From: Micromonospora sp. BL4
GTDB taxonomy: Bacteria; Actinomycetota; Actinomycetes; Mycobacteriales; Micromonosporaceae
Direction of reading: 5' to 3'
DNA: 52,441 bases
NCBI RefSeq assembly: GCF_003667505.1
Contig: NZ_RCVJ01000128.1
Span: forward strand, 1 to 52,441
Both the position numbers and the translations under genes were made by a program. Shown one piece after another: positions 32,507 to 41,238 of the stretch. The notes below the pieces were generated by a model. That model was not told the DNA's origin and made no database searches. It saw nothing but the letters and a program-made list of their open reading frames with translations. The first letter of the stretch is position 1. Every line of letters begins with the position of its first letter.

Positions 32507-33418
32507 GTGGAGGTTGGTTTCGCCCCGCCCGTCTCCGGCTCGTGGGCCACACCGGAGAACATGATCCATGTCGCCCGCCGCGCCGAGCAGCTCGGATACC
32601 ACTCGCTCTGGACGTTCCAGCGGCTCCTGGCTCCCGCCGACCTCGGTTGGAGCGAGACCTACCACAGCGTTCAGGACCCGCTGACCACGCTGGCTTTCCT
32701 GGCGGCCCACACCTCGCGGATCCGGCTCGGCGTCGCGGTGCTCAACATGCCGTTCGTCTCTCCGGTGCTGCTGGCCAAGCAGACCGCGACCCTCGACATC
32801 CTCGCCGGCGGACGGCTCGACGTGGGTCTCGGCCTCGGCTGGGCGGACGAGGAGTATGAGGCGACGGGGGTGAGCAAGCATCGGCGGGGCCAGCGCGCCG
32901 AGGAGTTCCTCGCCGTGCTCCGCGCTCTCTGGCAGGACGACGTCGCCGAGCATCGCGGCGAGTTCTACCAGGTCCCGCCGACGCGCCTGGAGCCGAAACC
33001 GGTGCAGCGGCCACACCCGCCGATTCTGCTCGGAGGCGAGGCGCCCGCCGCGCTGCGCCGGGCCGGCCGGCTCGCCGACGGCTGGGTCAGTGGCAGCCAG
33101 GCGGATCTGACGGGCATCGGCGAGGCGGTCGCGACCGTCAAGGCCGCCGCTGCGGAGGCCGGCCGCGATCCCGGCTCACTGCGATTCGTCTGCCGCGGCG
33201 CGGTCCGCGTACGCCCGACGGGCCCGTCCGAGCGTGAGCCGCTCACCGGCACGCTCGAGCAGATCCGATCGGATTTCGGCAGACTTGCCGAGGCCGGCAT
33301 CACCGAACTGTTCGTCGATCTCAACTTCGATCCGGAGATCGGCTCACCCCGCGTCGACGCGCAGGCGTCGCTGCGCCGGGCCGACGAGGTGCTCGACGCG
33401 CTCGCTCCGACCCGCTGA
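32507..33418 (+). CDS. LLM-class F420-dependent oxidoreductase (TIGR03619-like)
   Basis: A 303-residue luciferase-like TIM-barrel protein starting at GTG 32507. Family marks include EVGFAPPVSGSW at the start, ARRAEQLGYHSLW, LGVAVLNMPFVSPVLLAKQ, GGRLDVGLGLGWADEEY and HPPILLGGEAP. Such enzymes use F420 (or FMN) to move hydride to unknown substrates, and F420 is expected in this genus. It starts 41 bp after the DUF2267 gene with a weak ribosome site. Its 3' end nearly meets that of the opposing PPOX gene. Confidence 0.88.
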   Translation: MEVGFAPPVSGSWATPENMIHVARRAEQLGYHSLWTFQRLLAPADLGWSETYHSVQDPLTTLAFLAAHTSRIRLGVAVLNMPFVSPVLLAKQTATLDILAGGRLDVGLGLGWADEEYEATGVSKHRRGQRAEEFLAVLRALWQDDVAEHRGEFYQVPPTRLEPKPVQRPHPPILLGGEAPAALRRAGRLADGWVSGSQADLTGIGEAVATVKAAAAEAGRDPGSLRFVCRGAVRVRPTGPSEREPLTGTLEQIRSDFGRLAEAGITELFVDLNFDPEIGSPRVDAQASLRRADEVLDALAPTR

Positions 33419-33443
33419 TCGGGCGCTCATCCGGTCGGGTCGG
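33407..33443. terminator. Possible hairpin at converging gene ends
   Basis: CCGACCCG (33407-33414) and CGGGTCGG (33436-33443) form an 8-bp perfect stem over a 21-base loop. It overlaps the ends of both converging genes. The long loop makes terminator function uncertain. Confidence 0.3.
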
Positions 33444-33861
33444 CTGCCGCGTCCGCCGCGGACCACGCCGACCAGCCGGTCACCTGGATCGCGATCACCG
33501 GCCCGGCCGGTGGCCGCTGGACGTACTGCGGGTACTTGTCGGCCAGCGCCGCTCGGGCCGCGGCCTCCTCCACGCGGTCCTGCACCAGCCGGCCGTGCCC
33601 GTCCAGGCGGACCCACCACAGCCGTGACCAGTCCTCGTCGTACTCGTCGACCAGCAGGCATGCATGCCCCGTCGCCTGGATGTTCTCCAGCCGGCGTAGC
33701 CGCCGGTGGCGCTTGGGCTTCTCGTCCACCACGTGGTAGGCGACCTCGTCGAGCAGCACGAAGCACACAGGCACCAGGTGGGGACGCCCATCCGCTGCGA
33801 CGGTGGCCAGCCGGGCCACCCTGGCCGACCGGACCCGATGCCGGATCTCGTCGGCGGGCAC
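33427..33861 (-). CDS. PPOX-class F420-dependent oxidoreductase (TIGR03668/Rv0121-like)
   Basis: A 144-residue split-barrel flavin/F420 protein. I chose the GTG at 33861 (VPADEIRHRV) because relatives start at this point; a TTG at 33885 would add eight residues. Family patterns are SARVARLATVAADGRPHLVP, VVDEKPKRHRRLRRLENI and LWWVRLDGHGRLV. These proteins bind F420H2 in the cytoplasm and reduce small substrates, but the physiological role is unknown. It converges on the LLM oxidoreductase gene only 8 bp away. Confidence 0.87.
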   Translation of the reverse strand: MPADEIRHRVRSARVARLATVAADGRPHLVPVCFVLLDEVAYHVVDEKPKRHRRLRRLENIQATGHACLLVDEYDEDWSRLWWVRLDGHGRLVQDRVEEAAARAALADKYPQYVQRPPAGPVIAIQVTGWSAWSAADAAADPTG

Positions 33862-33984
33862 AGGCCCGACGGTAACAGCCGACAAAGGTCACGGTGACTC
33901 GTTGTGGCCAGCGTCGTCGAGCCGGTGGGTGTGCCGGCGCGGCACGCGGGTACGCCCTGCCGATCGAAACGCGGGGGAGGCGTG

Positions 33985-34434
33985 ATGGCGAGCGAGGCGC
34001 CCGACTACTTCCAGCCCGAGGCTGGGATGGTGCTGACGCACCTGCTGATCGTGCGGGATGTGGACCGTTCCCGAGAGTTCTACCAGCGGGTGCTGGGAGC
34101 GACGGTGGTGCGGGAACGCCAGCCGGCGATCCTGCGTTTCCACAACAGCTACATCGTGATCAACGATGAGGGCGGTCCGACCGACGACAAGCCGGGTGTG
34201 CGGGCGCAGGCGCCGCCGGACTTGCGGACGCTCAGCAGCGCCATGAACATCCGGGTCACCGACGTCCGAGCCGTCTACGAACAGTGGCGGTCACGGGGTG
34301 GGGAGTTCCTGACCGAGCCCAAGGATCATGGCGTCGAGATCCGGTGCTACCTGCGCGACCCGGACGGCTACCTGATCGAGCTCGGCCAGGGCACCGGGAT
34401 CCTCGCCGAGATGGGTCGGACAGCCACTTCCTGA
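33985..34434 (+). CDS. VOC (glyoxalase/dioxygenase-like) family protein
   Basis: A 149-residue protein. The ATG at 33985 follows GGGGGAGG; the frame is open upstream but without a ribosome site. The VOC fold has LTHLLIVRDVDRSREFYQRVL in the first module and ending YLRDPDGYLIELGQG in the second. Likely metal ligands are His in LTHL and Glu in IEL; the substrate is unknown. It converges on the LLM oxidoreductase of the pyrimidine operon across 35 bp and is not part of that operon. Confidence 0.88.
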   Translation: MASEAPDYFQPEAGMVLTHLLIVRDVDRSREFYQRVLGATVVRERQPAILRFHNSYIVINDEGGPTDDKPGVRAQAPPDLRTLSSAMNIRVTDVRAVYEQWRSRGGEFLTEPKDHGVEIRCYLRDPDGYLIELGQGTGILAEMGRTATS

Positions 34435-34469
34435 GCCCGACGACAGGCGCCGCCGGCACCCCTTCCGAA

Positions 34470-35462
34470 TCAGACCTGCGTGATGACGTTCTTGCCGTAC
34501 GCGGTGAGGGTCTTCTCCTTGTCGTCATGCATGAGGTAGAGGGCGAAGTTGTGCACCCCGATCTCCTTGAGCTCCTGCAGCCGGTCGACATGGGCTGACT
34601 CGGGGCCGACGAGGCAGAACCGGTCGACGATCTCATCGGGCACGAAGTCGGTGGACGGATTGCCGGCGCGGCCGTGGTGGGCGTAGTCGTAGCCCGCGCG
34701 CCCCCTGATGTAGTCGGTGAGCGCCTTCGGCACGACCCCGGAGTCACCGTAGCGGGTGACGAGGTCGGCCACGTGGTTGCCGACCATGCCGCCGAACCAG
34801 CGCAGCTGATCCCGTTGGTGCGCGAGGTTGGTGCCCACGTAGGCCGGCGCGGCCACGCACATCGTGATCGAGTCGGGATCCCTGCCGGCGGCGCTGGCTG
34901 CGTCGCGTACCGAGCCGATCGTCCAGCGGGCGATGTCGGGATCGGCCGTCTGCAGGATGAAGCCGTCGGCCTGCTCGCCGACCAGCCGCAGCGCTTTCGG
35001 GCCGTAGGCGGCCATCCAGATCTCCAGCCGGCCGTCACGCACCCACGGAATGCGCACCGGCGTGCCGTGGTGTTCGACCTCGTTGCCCTCGGCCAGCCCT
35101 TTGATCACGTGCATCGCTTGTTTCAGCGTGGCCAGGCTCGCCGGCGGCTGGCCGATGACCCGCCGGGCCGAGTCGCCGCGGCCGATCCCGCACACCGTGC
35201 GGTTGCCGAACATGTCGTTGAGCGTGGCGAAGAGCGACGCGGTGACCGACCAGTCGCGGGTGCTCGGGTTGGTCACCATCGGCCCGACGATCAGGTGCTT
35301 GGTTGCGGCGAGGACCTGCGAGTAGATGACGAACGGCTCCTGCCACAGCACACAGGAGTCGAACGTCCACCCGTAGCGGAACCCGTTGTCCTCGGCGGCG
35401 GTGAGGCCCGCGACCACGTCGCGAGCCGGCGGGTCGGTCTGCAGTACGACACCGAAGTCCAC
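34470..35462 (-). CDS. LLM-class F420-dependent oxidoreductase of the pyrimidine operon (TIGR03842-like)
   Basis: A 330-residue luciferase-like protein, GTG start behind AGGAGG. It begins DFGVVLQTDPPARDVV and has FRYGWTFDSCVLWQEPF, VTNPSTRDW and FGNRTVCGIGRGDSARR, matching the TIGR03842 group from memory. It is the last gene of the operon, 12 bp after dihydropyrimidinase. It could replace a conventional dihydropyrimidine dehydrogenase by reducing uracil or thymine with F420H2, but this is inference. Another option is an RutA-like role on a related ring. It is distinct from the LLM protein at 32.5 kb. Confidence 0.88.
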   Translation of the reverse strand: MDFGVVLQTDPPARDVVAGLTAAEDNGFRYGWTFDSCVLWQEPFVIYSQVLAATKHLIVGPMVTNPSTRDWSVTASLFATLNDMFGNRTVCGIGRGDSARRVIGQPPASLATLKQAMHVIKGLAEGNEVEHHGTPVRIPWVRDGRLEIWMAAYGPKALRLVGEQADGFILQTADPDIARWTIGSVRDAASAAGRDPDSITMCVAAPAYVGTNLAHQRDQLRWFGGMVGNHVADLVTRYGDSGVVPKALTDYIRGRAGYDYAHHGRAGNPSTDFVPDEIVDRFCLVGPESAHVDRLQELKEIGVHNFALYLMHDDKEKTLTAYGKNVITQV

Positions 35463-35474
35463 GGCTCCTCCTTG

Positions 35475-36878
35475 TCAGACCAGGTACTGACTGAGATCGC
35501 GCTTCAGGAACCTGCCGTGCCCGACCGCGCCGTGGAAGGCGTTGCCGTCGACCACGACTCGACCACGGGACAGCACGGTGGAGACCTTTCCGGTCAGCTC
35601 CATGCCCTCGTACGCGGAATAGTCCACGTTCATGTGGTGGGTGCTGGCCGAGATGGTCTGCTGGGCCGTCGGGTCGTACACGGTGATGTCCGCGTCGGCG
35701 CCCGGCGCGATGACGCCCTTGCGCGGGTAGAGCCCGAACATCCTGGCGGGCGTGGTCGAGCTGATCTCCACCCAGCGCGGCAGGGTGATCTCGCCTTTCA
35801 CGACGCCCTGGTAGAGCAGGTCCATCCGGTGCTCGACGCCGGGCATCCCGTTCGGGATCTTGGAGAAGTCTCCCCGGCCCAGCTCCTTCTGGTCCTTGAA
35901 GCAGAAGGGGCAGTGGTCGGTGGACACCAGCGACAGGTCGTTGGTGCGCAGGCCCCGCCACAACTCCGCCTGGTGCTCCTTGGGGCGCAGCGGGGGAGAG
36001 GCGACGTACTTCGCGCCCTCGAAGTCGGGCCTGGCCAGATCCTCCAACGACAGGAACAGGTACTGCGGGCAGGTCTCGGCGAACACGTTCTGCCCCGTGT
36101 CCCGCGCCTGGGTGACCGCGTCCAGGGCGTGCGCGGCGGAGAGGTGCACGATGTACAGCGGCGAGCCGGTGACCTTGGCCAGCGCGATCGCCCGCGAGGT
36201 CGCCTCGCCCTCCAGCTCGGGCGGCCGGGTCAGGCCGTGCTGCACCGGGTCCGTCTGGCCGTTGGCCAGCGCCTGGAAGACGAGCTGGTCGATGGCGATG
36301 CCGTTCTCCGCGTGCATCATGACCATCGACCCGGTGTCCCGGGCCTTCTGCATCGCCCGCAGGATCTCCCCGTCGGTGGCGTAGAAGACCCCCGGATAGG
36401 CCATGAACATCTTGAACGTGTTGACGCCCGCGTCGATGCAGGCCTCCATCTCCTTCAGAGACGTGTCGTTGACGTCCGAGATGATCATGTGGAACCCGTA
36501 GTCGATCGCGCAGTTGCCGTCGGCCTTGCTGTGCCACTTGTCCAGCGCGGACAACACGGATGTGCCCTTGCCCTGTACGGCGAAGTCGACGATGGTCGTC
36601 GTGCCGCCCCAGGCTGCCGCGATTGTCCCGGTCTCGAAATTGTCCGCCGAGAACGTGCCGCCGAACGGCATCTCCATGTGGGTGTGGCCGTCGATGCCGC
36701 CCGGCACGACGTACTTCCCGTTGGCGTCGATGACGCGCTCGGCACCGGACGCCCACTGTTCGGCCAGACCCGAGTCGGGCGCGGCGAGCGCCGCTATCCG
36801 CTCGCCCTCGACCAGCACGTCCGCCGGGTACGCCCCGGTGGCGTTGACGACCGTTCCGTTGCGGATGACGATGCTCAC
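35475..36878 (-). CDS. hydA: Dihydropyrimidinase / D-hydantoinase
   Basis: A 467-residue amidohydrolase. The GTG at 36878 is preferred because it overlaps the upstream stop as GTGA and the typical SIVIRNGTVV start follows. The binuclear metal site is complete: His65 and His67 (GHTHME), carboxylated Lys156 (FKMFMAYPG), His189 (MHAENG), His245 (VHLSAAHA) and Asp321 (STDHCPF), each six beyond the Thermus hydantoinase numbering. It opens 5,6-dihydropyrimidines or hydantoins to N-carbamoyl amino acids. Its neighbours, the amidohydrolase and permease, fit pyrimidine breakdown. Confidence 0.95.
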   Translation of the reverse strand: MSIVIRNGTVVNATGAYPADVLVEGERIAALAAPDSGLAEQWASGAERVIDANGKYVVPGGIDGHTHMEMPFGGTFSADNFETGTIAAAWGGTTTIVDFAVQGKGTSVLSALDKWHSKADGNCAIDYGFHMIISDVNDTSLKEMEACIDAGVNTFKMFMAYPGVFYATDGEILRAMQKARDTGSMVMMHAENGIAIDQLVFQALANGQTDPVQHGLTRPPELEGEATSRAIALAKVTGSPLYIVHLSAAHALDAVTQARDTGQNVFAETCPQYLFLSLEDLARPDFEGAKYVASPPLRPKEHQAELWRGLRTNDLSLVSTDHCPFCFKDQKELGRGDFSKIPNGMPGVEHRMDLLYQGVVKGEITLPRWVEISSTTPARMFGLYPRKGVIAPGADADITVYDPTAQQTISASTHHMNVDYSAYEGMELTGKVSTVLSRGRVVVDGNAFHGAVGHGRFLKRDLSQYLV

Positions 36879-37717
36879 GGCTGCACCAGCGATTCGTACG
36901 TTTCGGGACGGCGGTCGCGGTAGAAGGCCCACAGGTCACGGACCTCGGCCAGCTTGTCCATGTCCAGGTCGCGGACGACGACCTCCTCCTCGGTGTCCGA
37001 CGCCGCGTCGCCGACCAGTTGCCCGCGCGGGTCCACGAAGTACGACTGGCCGTAGAAGTCGTTGTCGCCCAACGGTTCCACGCCGATCCGGTTGATCGCG
37101 CCGACGTAGTATTCGTTGGCGACCGCGGCCGCGGGCTGCTCCAGCCGCCACAGGTACTGCGACAGGCCGCGGCTGGTCGCCGACGGGTTGAAAACGATCT
37201 TCGCGCCGGCCAGGCCGAGCGCGCGCCAGCCCTCTGGGAAGTGCCGCTCGTAGCAGATGTAGACGCCGATGCGTCCCACGGCGGTGTCGAACACCGGATA
37301 GCCGAGGTTCCCCGGCCGGAAGTAGAACTTCTCCCAGAACCCCTTCACCTGCGGAATGTGGTTCTTGCGGTGTTTGCCGAGGTAGGTGCCGTCGGCGTCG
37401 ATCACCGCGGCGGTGTTGTAGTAGACCCCGGGCTGCTCCTGCTCGTACATCGGCACGATCAACACCACGCCGTGCTGCTCGGCGACCTCGCGCATCAGCG
37501 CGGTCGTCGGCCCGTCCGGGATGGCCTCGGTGTACGAGTAGTAGTCCGCGTCCTGGATCTGGCAGAAGTACGGACCGTAGAACAATTCCTGCAGGCAGAC
37601 CACCTGCGCGCCCTGCGAGGCGGCGCTGCGGATCGCCTCGACCGCGTTGGCGATCATCGACTCCTTGTCGCCGGTCCACTTCTGCTGCACCAGCCCGGCT
37701 CGGATGATGGTGCTCAT
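36875..37717 (-). CDS. Nitrilase-superfamily N-carbamoyl amidohydrolase (beta-ureidopropionase-like)
   Basis: A 280-residue carbon-nitrogen hydrolase with the Glu44 (LQELFY), Lys118 (HRKNHIP) and Cys155 (YICYERHFPEGWR) triad. The TYLGKHRKNHIP and FNPSATSRGLSQYLW patterns are close to beta-alanine synthases and N-carbamoylputrescine amidases. Next to dihydropyrimidinase, cleavage of N-carbamoyl-beta-alanine to beta-alanine, CO2 and ammonia is most likely. Its ATG overlaps the permease stop (ATGA) and its stop overlaps the hydA start. Confidence 0.93.
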   Translation of the reverse strand: MSTIIRAGLVQQKWTGDKESMIANAVEAIRSAASQGAQVVCLQELFYGPYFCQIQDADYYSYTEAIPDGPTTALMREVAEQHGVVLIVPMYEQEQPGVYYNTAAVIDADGTYLGKHRKNHIPQVKGFWEKFYFRPGNLGYPVFDTAVGRIGVYICYERHFPEGWRALGLAGAKIVFNPSATSRGLSQYLWRLEQPAAAVANEYYVGAINRIGVEPLGDNDFYGQSYFVDPRGQLVGDAASDTEEEVVVRDLDMDKLAEVRDLWAFYRDRRPETYESLVQP

Positions 37718-39270
37718 CTCTCCCCCTTAACGTGCGCGGTGCGCGGCATCGACAGCGCCAGGTAGACGAGGAACCCGGCGACCAGCCCGACCACCCAGCT
37801 GTAGTCGTAGAGCGGCTTGAGGAACGGAATGAGGCCGTCCTCCGGGAACGGCCCTTTGCCGGGTGCGGAATAGGCGCCACCCACCGCGAGGACCGCGCCG
37901 ACGACGGTGGCGACGATGGCGGCCCAGTTCCACCCGCCGGAGAACCAGTACCTGCCCTCGGGGCGGTAGAGGGCCGGCAGTTGGAGGCTGATGCGGTGGC
38001 GGATCCAGTACCCGGCGATGAGTACGCCGGCGACCGCGCCGAGCAGGCCGCCGTAGAACCCGAGCCAGACGAAGATGTAGATGTTGGGGTCCTGCACCAG
38101 GCGCCACGGCTGGATCAGGATGCCGAGCACGCCGGTGATCAGGCCCCCGGTCCGGAAGCTCACCAGTCGGGGCGCGGCGTTGGAGAAGTCGTACGCCGGG
38201 CTGACGGTGTTCGCCGCGACGTTCACCGACAGCGTGGCGACCACGACGGTGAACAGGCCGAGCGCGACGACCAGCGGGTTCTCGAACTTGGCCGCGAGCT
38301 GGATGGGGTCCCAGATGGCCTCGCCGTAGATCACGGCCGTGCCCGAGGTGATCAGGATGGACAGGATGGCGAAGAACGACATCGTGGTCGGCAGGCCGAG
38401 GACCTGGCCGGTCACCTGCTGCCGCTGGCTGCCCCCGAACCGGGTGAAGTCGGGGATGTTCAGCGACAGCGTCGCCCAGAAGGCGATCATCCCCATCAGT
38501 GACGGCGCGAACAGCTTCCAGAAGTCGGCGCCCCAGCCCAGCTTCGACGGCTCGGACAGGATCGGGCCGAGCCCGCCTGCCTCCACCAGCACCCAGATCA
38601 GCAGGGCGACGGCGACCACGATGACGAACGGTGCGGCCCAGTTCTCGAAGCGCCGCAGGGTGTCCATGCCCCGCCAGATGATCGCCATCTCGATCGCCCA
38701 GAACACGAAGAACGACGCCCACAGCGTCCACGGGTAGTCCATCACCGTCGCCGCGTCGACCCACCAGGAGCCGAGCAGCTTGCCGGCGATCGCGTAGATC
38801 GCCTCGCCGCCGATCCAGGTCTGGATACCGAACCAGCCGCACGCGATGAAGGCGCGGAGCAGGGCCGGGAAATTCGCGCCGCGAACTCCATAGAAGGCGC
38901 GGGCGAAGACCGGGAACGGGATCCCGTACTTCGTGCCCGCGTGGCTGTTCAACAGCATCGGGATCAGGACGAGCAGATTGCCCAGCGTGATCGTGAGGAA
39001 CGCCTGCACCCAGTTCATGCCGAGCTGGATGAGCCCGGCGGCGAGCAGGTAGGTGGGGATGTTGTGCGCCATGCCGATCCACAGCGCCGCGAAGTTGTAC
39101 GTGGTCCAGGTGCGCTTCTCGATGGGAACCGGGGCGAGTTCCTCGTTGAAGTAACGGCTGTCGGCGATCGTCGAGAAGTCACGCAACTCGACTCGGCCGT
39201 CCGGATGGGTGATCTGTGTGCCCGGCTCGACCGCGGTGGTCTCGGTGGGGGGCAGGGGTTCAACGGCCAT
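37714..39270 (-). CDS. NCS1-family nucleobase/hydantoin:cation symporter
   Basis: A 518-residue membrane transporter with about 12 hydrophobic helices. NCS1 marks include EKRTWTTYNFAALWIGMAHNIPTY near the start, GIPFPVFARAFYGVRG, FIACGWFGIQTWIGG and LSLNIPDFTR. It should import uracil, dihydropyrimidine, hydantoin or allantoin with a cation. It is the first gene of the four-gene leftward operon. GGGAGG precedes the ATG. The 239-bp gap upstream is the likely control region. Confidence 0.94.
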   Translation of the reverse strand: MAVEPLPPTETTAVEPGTQITHPDGRVELRDFSTIADSRYFNEELAPVPIEKRTWTTYNFAALWIGMAHNIPTYLLAAGLIQLGMNWVQAFLTITLGNLLVLIPMLLNSHAGTKYGIPFPVFARAFYGVRGANFPALLRAFIACGWFGIQTWIGGEAIYAIAGKLLGSWWVDAATVMDYPWTLWASFFVFWAIEMAIIWRGMDTLRRFENWAAPFVIVVAVALLIWVLVEAGGLGPILSEPSKLGWGADFWKLFAPSLMGMIAFWATLSLNIPDFTRFGGSQRQQVTGQVLGLPTTMSFFAILSILITSGTAVIYGEAIWDPIQLAAKFENPLVVALGLFTVVVATLSVNVAANTVSPAYDFSNAAPRLVSFRTGGLITGVLGILIQPWRLVQDPNIYIFVWLGFYGGLLGAVAGVLIAGYWIRHRISLQLPALYRPEGRYWFSGGWNWAAIVATVVGAVLAVGGAYSAPGKGPFPEDGLIPFLKPLYDYSWVVGLVAGFLVYLALSMPRTAHVKGER

Positions 39271-39392
39271 CGGTCACCTCCCTGTCACGCTGCCGCAACA
39301 GCGGCCGGCCAACCGGCGCGTGCTGCGAGTGGGGGCGGATCAGCACGATCTTTATCTCGGAATGGTGGGTGTCCCGGACCCGCCACGGGCAG

Positions 39393-39439
39393 CGGCAAAG
39401 TGTCCACGCTTGCCGTGATCGGGGCACACTCTGTCCACG
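39393..39439. promoter_or_regulatory. Repeat cluster upstream of the pyrimidine-uptake operon
   Basis: An inverted repeat CGGCAA (39393-39398)/TTGCCG (39410-39415) overlaps one of two direct copies of TGTCCACG (39401-39408 and 39432-39439, 31 bp apart, about three helical turns). They lie 120-170 bp upstream of the permease start. They may bind the PucR regulator encoded next door, but no operator consensus is known to me. Confidence 0.35.
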
Positions 39440-39509
39440 GGCGTGCCCGTACGGAGCTGTCAATCCCCACGGTGGATGGATTCGGGCCTTCTGCCGGGCC
39501 CTCGACCCG

Positions 39510-41114
39510 TCACGCGTCGTCGAGTTCGTGCACCAGCAGCGCCACGTACAACGACAACATCGACTCCGGGTCCTCCAGCGACACCCCGAGCACCTGCGCG
39601 ATCCGCGACAGCTGCTGGTAGTAGGCCGTACGGGACAGGTGCGCGGCGCCGGCCGCCGCCGACTTGTTCCCGCCCTGCTCGCAGAAGCAGCGCAGCAGCT
39701 CCACGAGCCGGCTGCCCTGGCTGTCGTCGCGCGCCAACAGGGGCCCGAGCTCCCGGTGAGCGAAAGCCCGGACACGCTCGTCCTCGCGCAGCAGGTGCAG
39801 CAGGCCACGCAGTCGCACGTCGTCCAGCCGGTGGTAGACCTGGGCGCCGGTGGACCGTAGCGCGGCACCGGCGACGTGTGCGGCCTCGCCAAGGCTGCGC
39901 CGCACATCGGACACCTGCGACACCGTCGTGCCGACGGCCACCACCACGGCACTGGCCGCCGAGCGGTGCACCTCTCTGGCCAACCGCCGCAGGATCGCAT
40001 CGACCTCCGCCTGCGCCGGCAACGACAACAACGCCCGCACGCTGGTGTCGTCCACGACGCCCACCAACGCCGGCACACTCACCCGTCGCGCGGCCAACGC
40101 GGTGGCCTCCGCGAGGTCCCGCAACACCTCCTGCGTGGCCAGTGCGGGGGCGCGCGGCGTGATGCTCCCCGGTCGGATCGCCACCCCGACCAGTTTCCGC
40201 CGCTCCAGCGCAACGCCCAACGCGGCCGCCCGCGTGGTCAGATCAGCAGGAGGCAGCGCCTGGCCGAGCAGTTGCGCGAGCAACATCCGGTGTGTCTGCC
40301 GCTCCAGGCTCTCCCGATCCCGCGCCACGAGCCGGTGCACCGCCAGCGCCGACGCGGCCCGCTCCGCGACCACCACGTGCCGGTGCGGGGGAGGGGCCGG
40401 CGAGAGCAGGACCAGCCGTCCCCAGTCGGCGCCCTGCGCGCCGACCGCGGTGATCAACCAGCCGGCTTCCTCGTCGTAGGCGGTCCGTTGGGACACCGCC
40501 ACGGACCGGGATCGCTGCCCCCAGTCGGTCAGCAGCTCGATCGGGTCCTGCCCGGCCGAGTCGTACGCGAGCACGTCGTGCCCCAGCGTCTCCAGGACGA
40601 CCGGCAGCCCGGAGATCCTCGCGACCTCGCGCAACACCTCGGCTGGCTCCGCTCCGGCGACCGTGAGCGCGGTGAACGTCTCGTGCACCTGCTCAGCCGC
40701 CCGCAGCTCGGCGAGCTGCGCGTCCACGATCAACGCCACGACCGCCTCCGTGACGGACACGAACTGGGTCTCCCGCGCCAGCGTGATCAATGGAAGCCGG
40801 TGCCGTTCCGCAGCGGCCACCAGCGCGTCCGGCACGTGGTCGCTCCAGCGCCGGACCAACTCCACCACGAGCCCCGCCGCGCCGACCGCGGCCAGGTCGT
40901 CCACGTACGCCGTCAGTGCCGTCTCCTCGTCCGGCAGCGCGATGCCGGTGGTCAGCACGAGTTCGCCACCGCGCAGCAGGTGAGCGATGTCGGCGACCTC
41001 CGCCGCATGAACCCAGCGGACGGGCCGCTGCATGCCATCGGACCCCGCGACGACGCGTGGCCGGCCGCGCCGGATCACGGGCAGCGCCACCGCTTCTGCG
41101 ACCGTCGGATACAT
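39510..41114 (-). CDS. PucR-family regulator of the pyrimidine locus
   Basis: A 534-residue regulator. The ATG at 41114 follows GGGGAGG. The PucR N-terminal domain (about 1-125, VAEAVALPVIRRGRPRVVAG and GGELVLTTGIAL) is followed by a CdaR-like middle and a C-terminal HTH_30 (about 465-525, with SAAAGAAHLSRTAYYQQLSRI). Family members regulate purine, pyrimidine or allantoin use. It lies between the uptake/hydrolysis arm and the divergent aminotransferase/dehydrogenase arm, 124 bp from the latter, so control of both arms is likely. Confidence 0.92.
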   Translation of the reverse strand: MYPTVAEAVALPVIRRGRPRVVAGSDGMQRPVRWVHAAEVADIAHLLRGGELVLTTGIALPDEETALTAYVDDLAAVGAAGLVVELVRRWSDHVPDALVAAAERHRLPLITLARETQFVSVTEAVVALIVDAQLAELRAAEQVHETFTALTVAGAEPAEVLREVARISGLPVVLETLGHDVLAYDSAGQDPIELLTDWGQRSRSVAVSQRTAYDEEAGWLITAVGAQGADWGRLVLLSPAPPPHRHVVVAERAASALAVHRLVARDRESLERQTHRMLLAQLLGQALPPADLTTRAAALGVALERRKLVGVAIRPGSITPRAPALATQEVLRDLAEATALAARRVSVPALVGVVDDTSVRALLSLPAQAEVDAILRRLAREVHRSAASAVVVAVGTTVSQVSDVRRSLGEAAHVAGAALRSTGAQVYHRLDDVRLRGLLHLLREDERVRAFAHRELGPLLARDDSQGSRLVELLRCFCEQGGNKSAAAGAAHLSRTAYYQQLSRIAQVLGVSLEDPESMLSLYVALLVHELDDA

Positions 41115-41131
41115 GCCGCCTCCCCTGCGGG

Positions 41132-41143
41132 GTTGCACACAAC
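41132..41143. promoter_or_regulatory. Palindrome in the divergent PucR/aminotransferase gap
   Basis: GTTG-CACA-CAAC, a 12-bp inverted repeat, lies 18 bp upstream of the PucR ATG and 96 bp before the aminotransferase start. Its position suits an autoregulatory operator; the evidence is symmetry and location only. Confidence 0.35.
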
Positions 41144-41238
41144 GTAGCGCCATCGATGCCGACCCGTACAGGTTGTCGGTGGCGGTGAGCACCGAAGTCT
41201 CGGGACACTCGGCTGAGGTACGAGATACGGAGGACGCG

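Noticed and set aside
34674..36923. A 749-codon plus-strand frame
   Set aside because: It is antisense to the LLM oxidoreductase and dihydropyrimidinase; no domain is seen.
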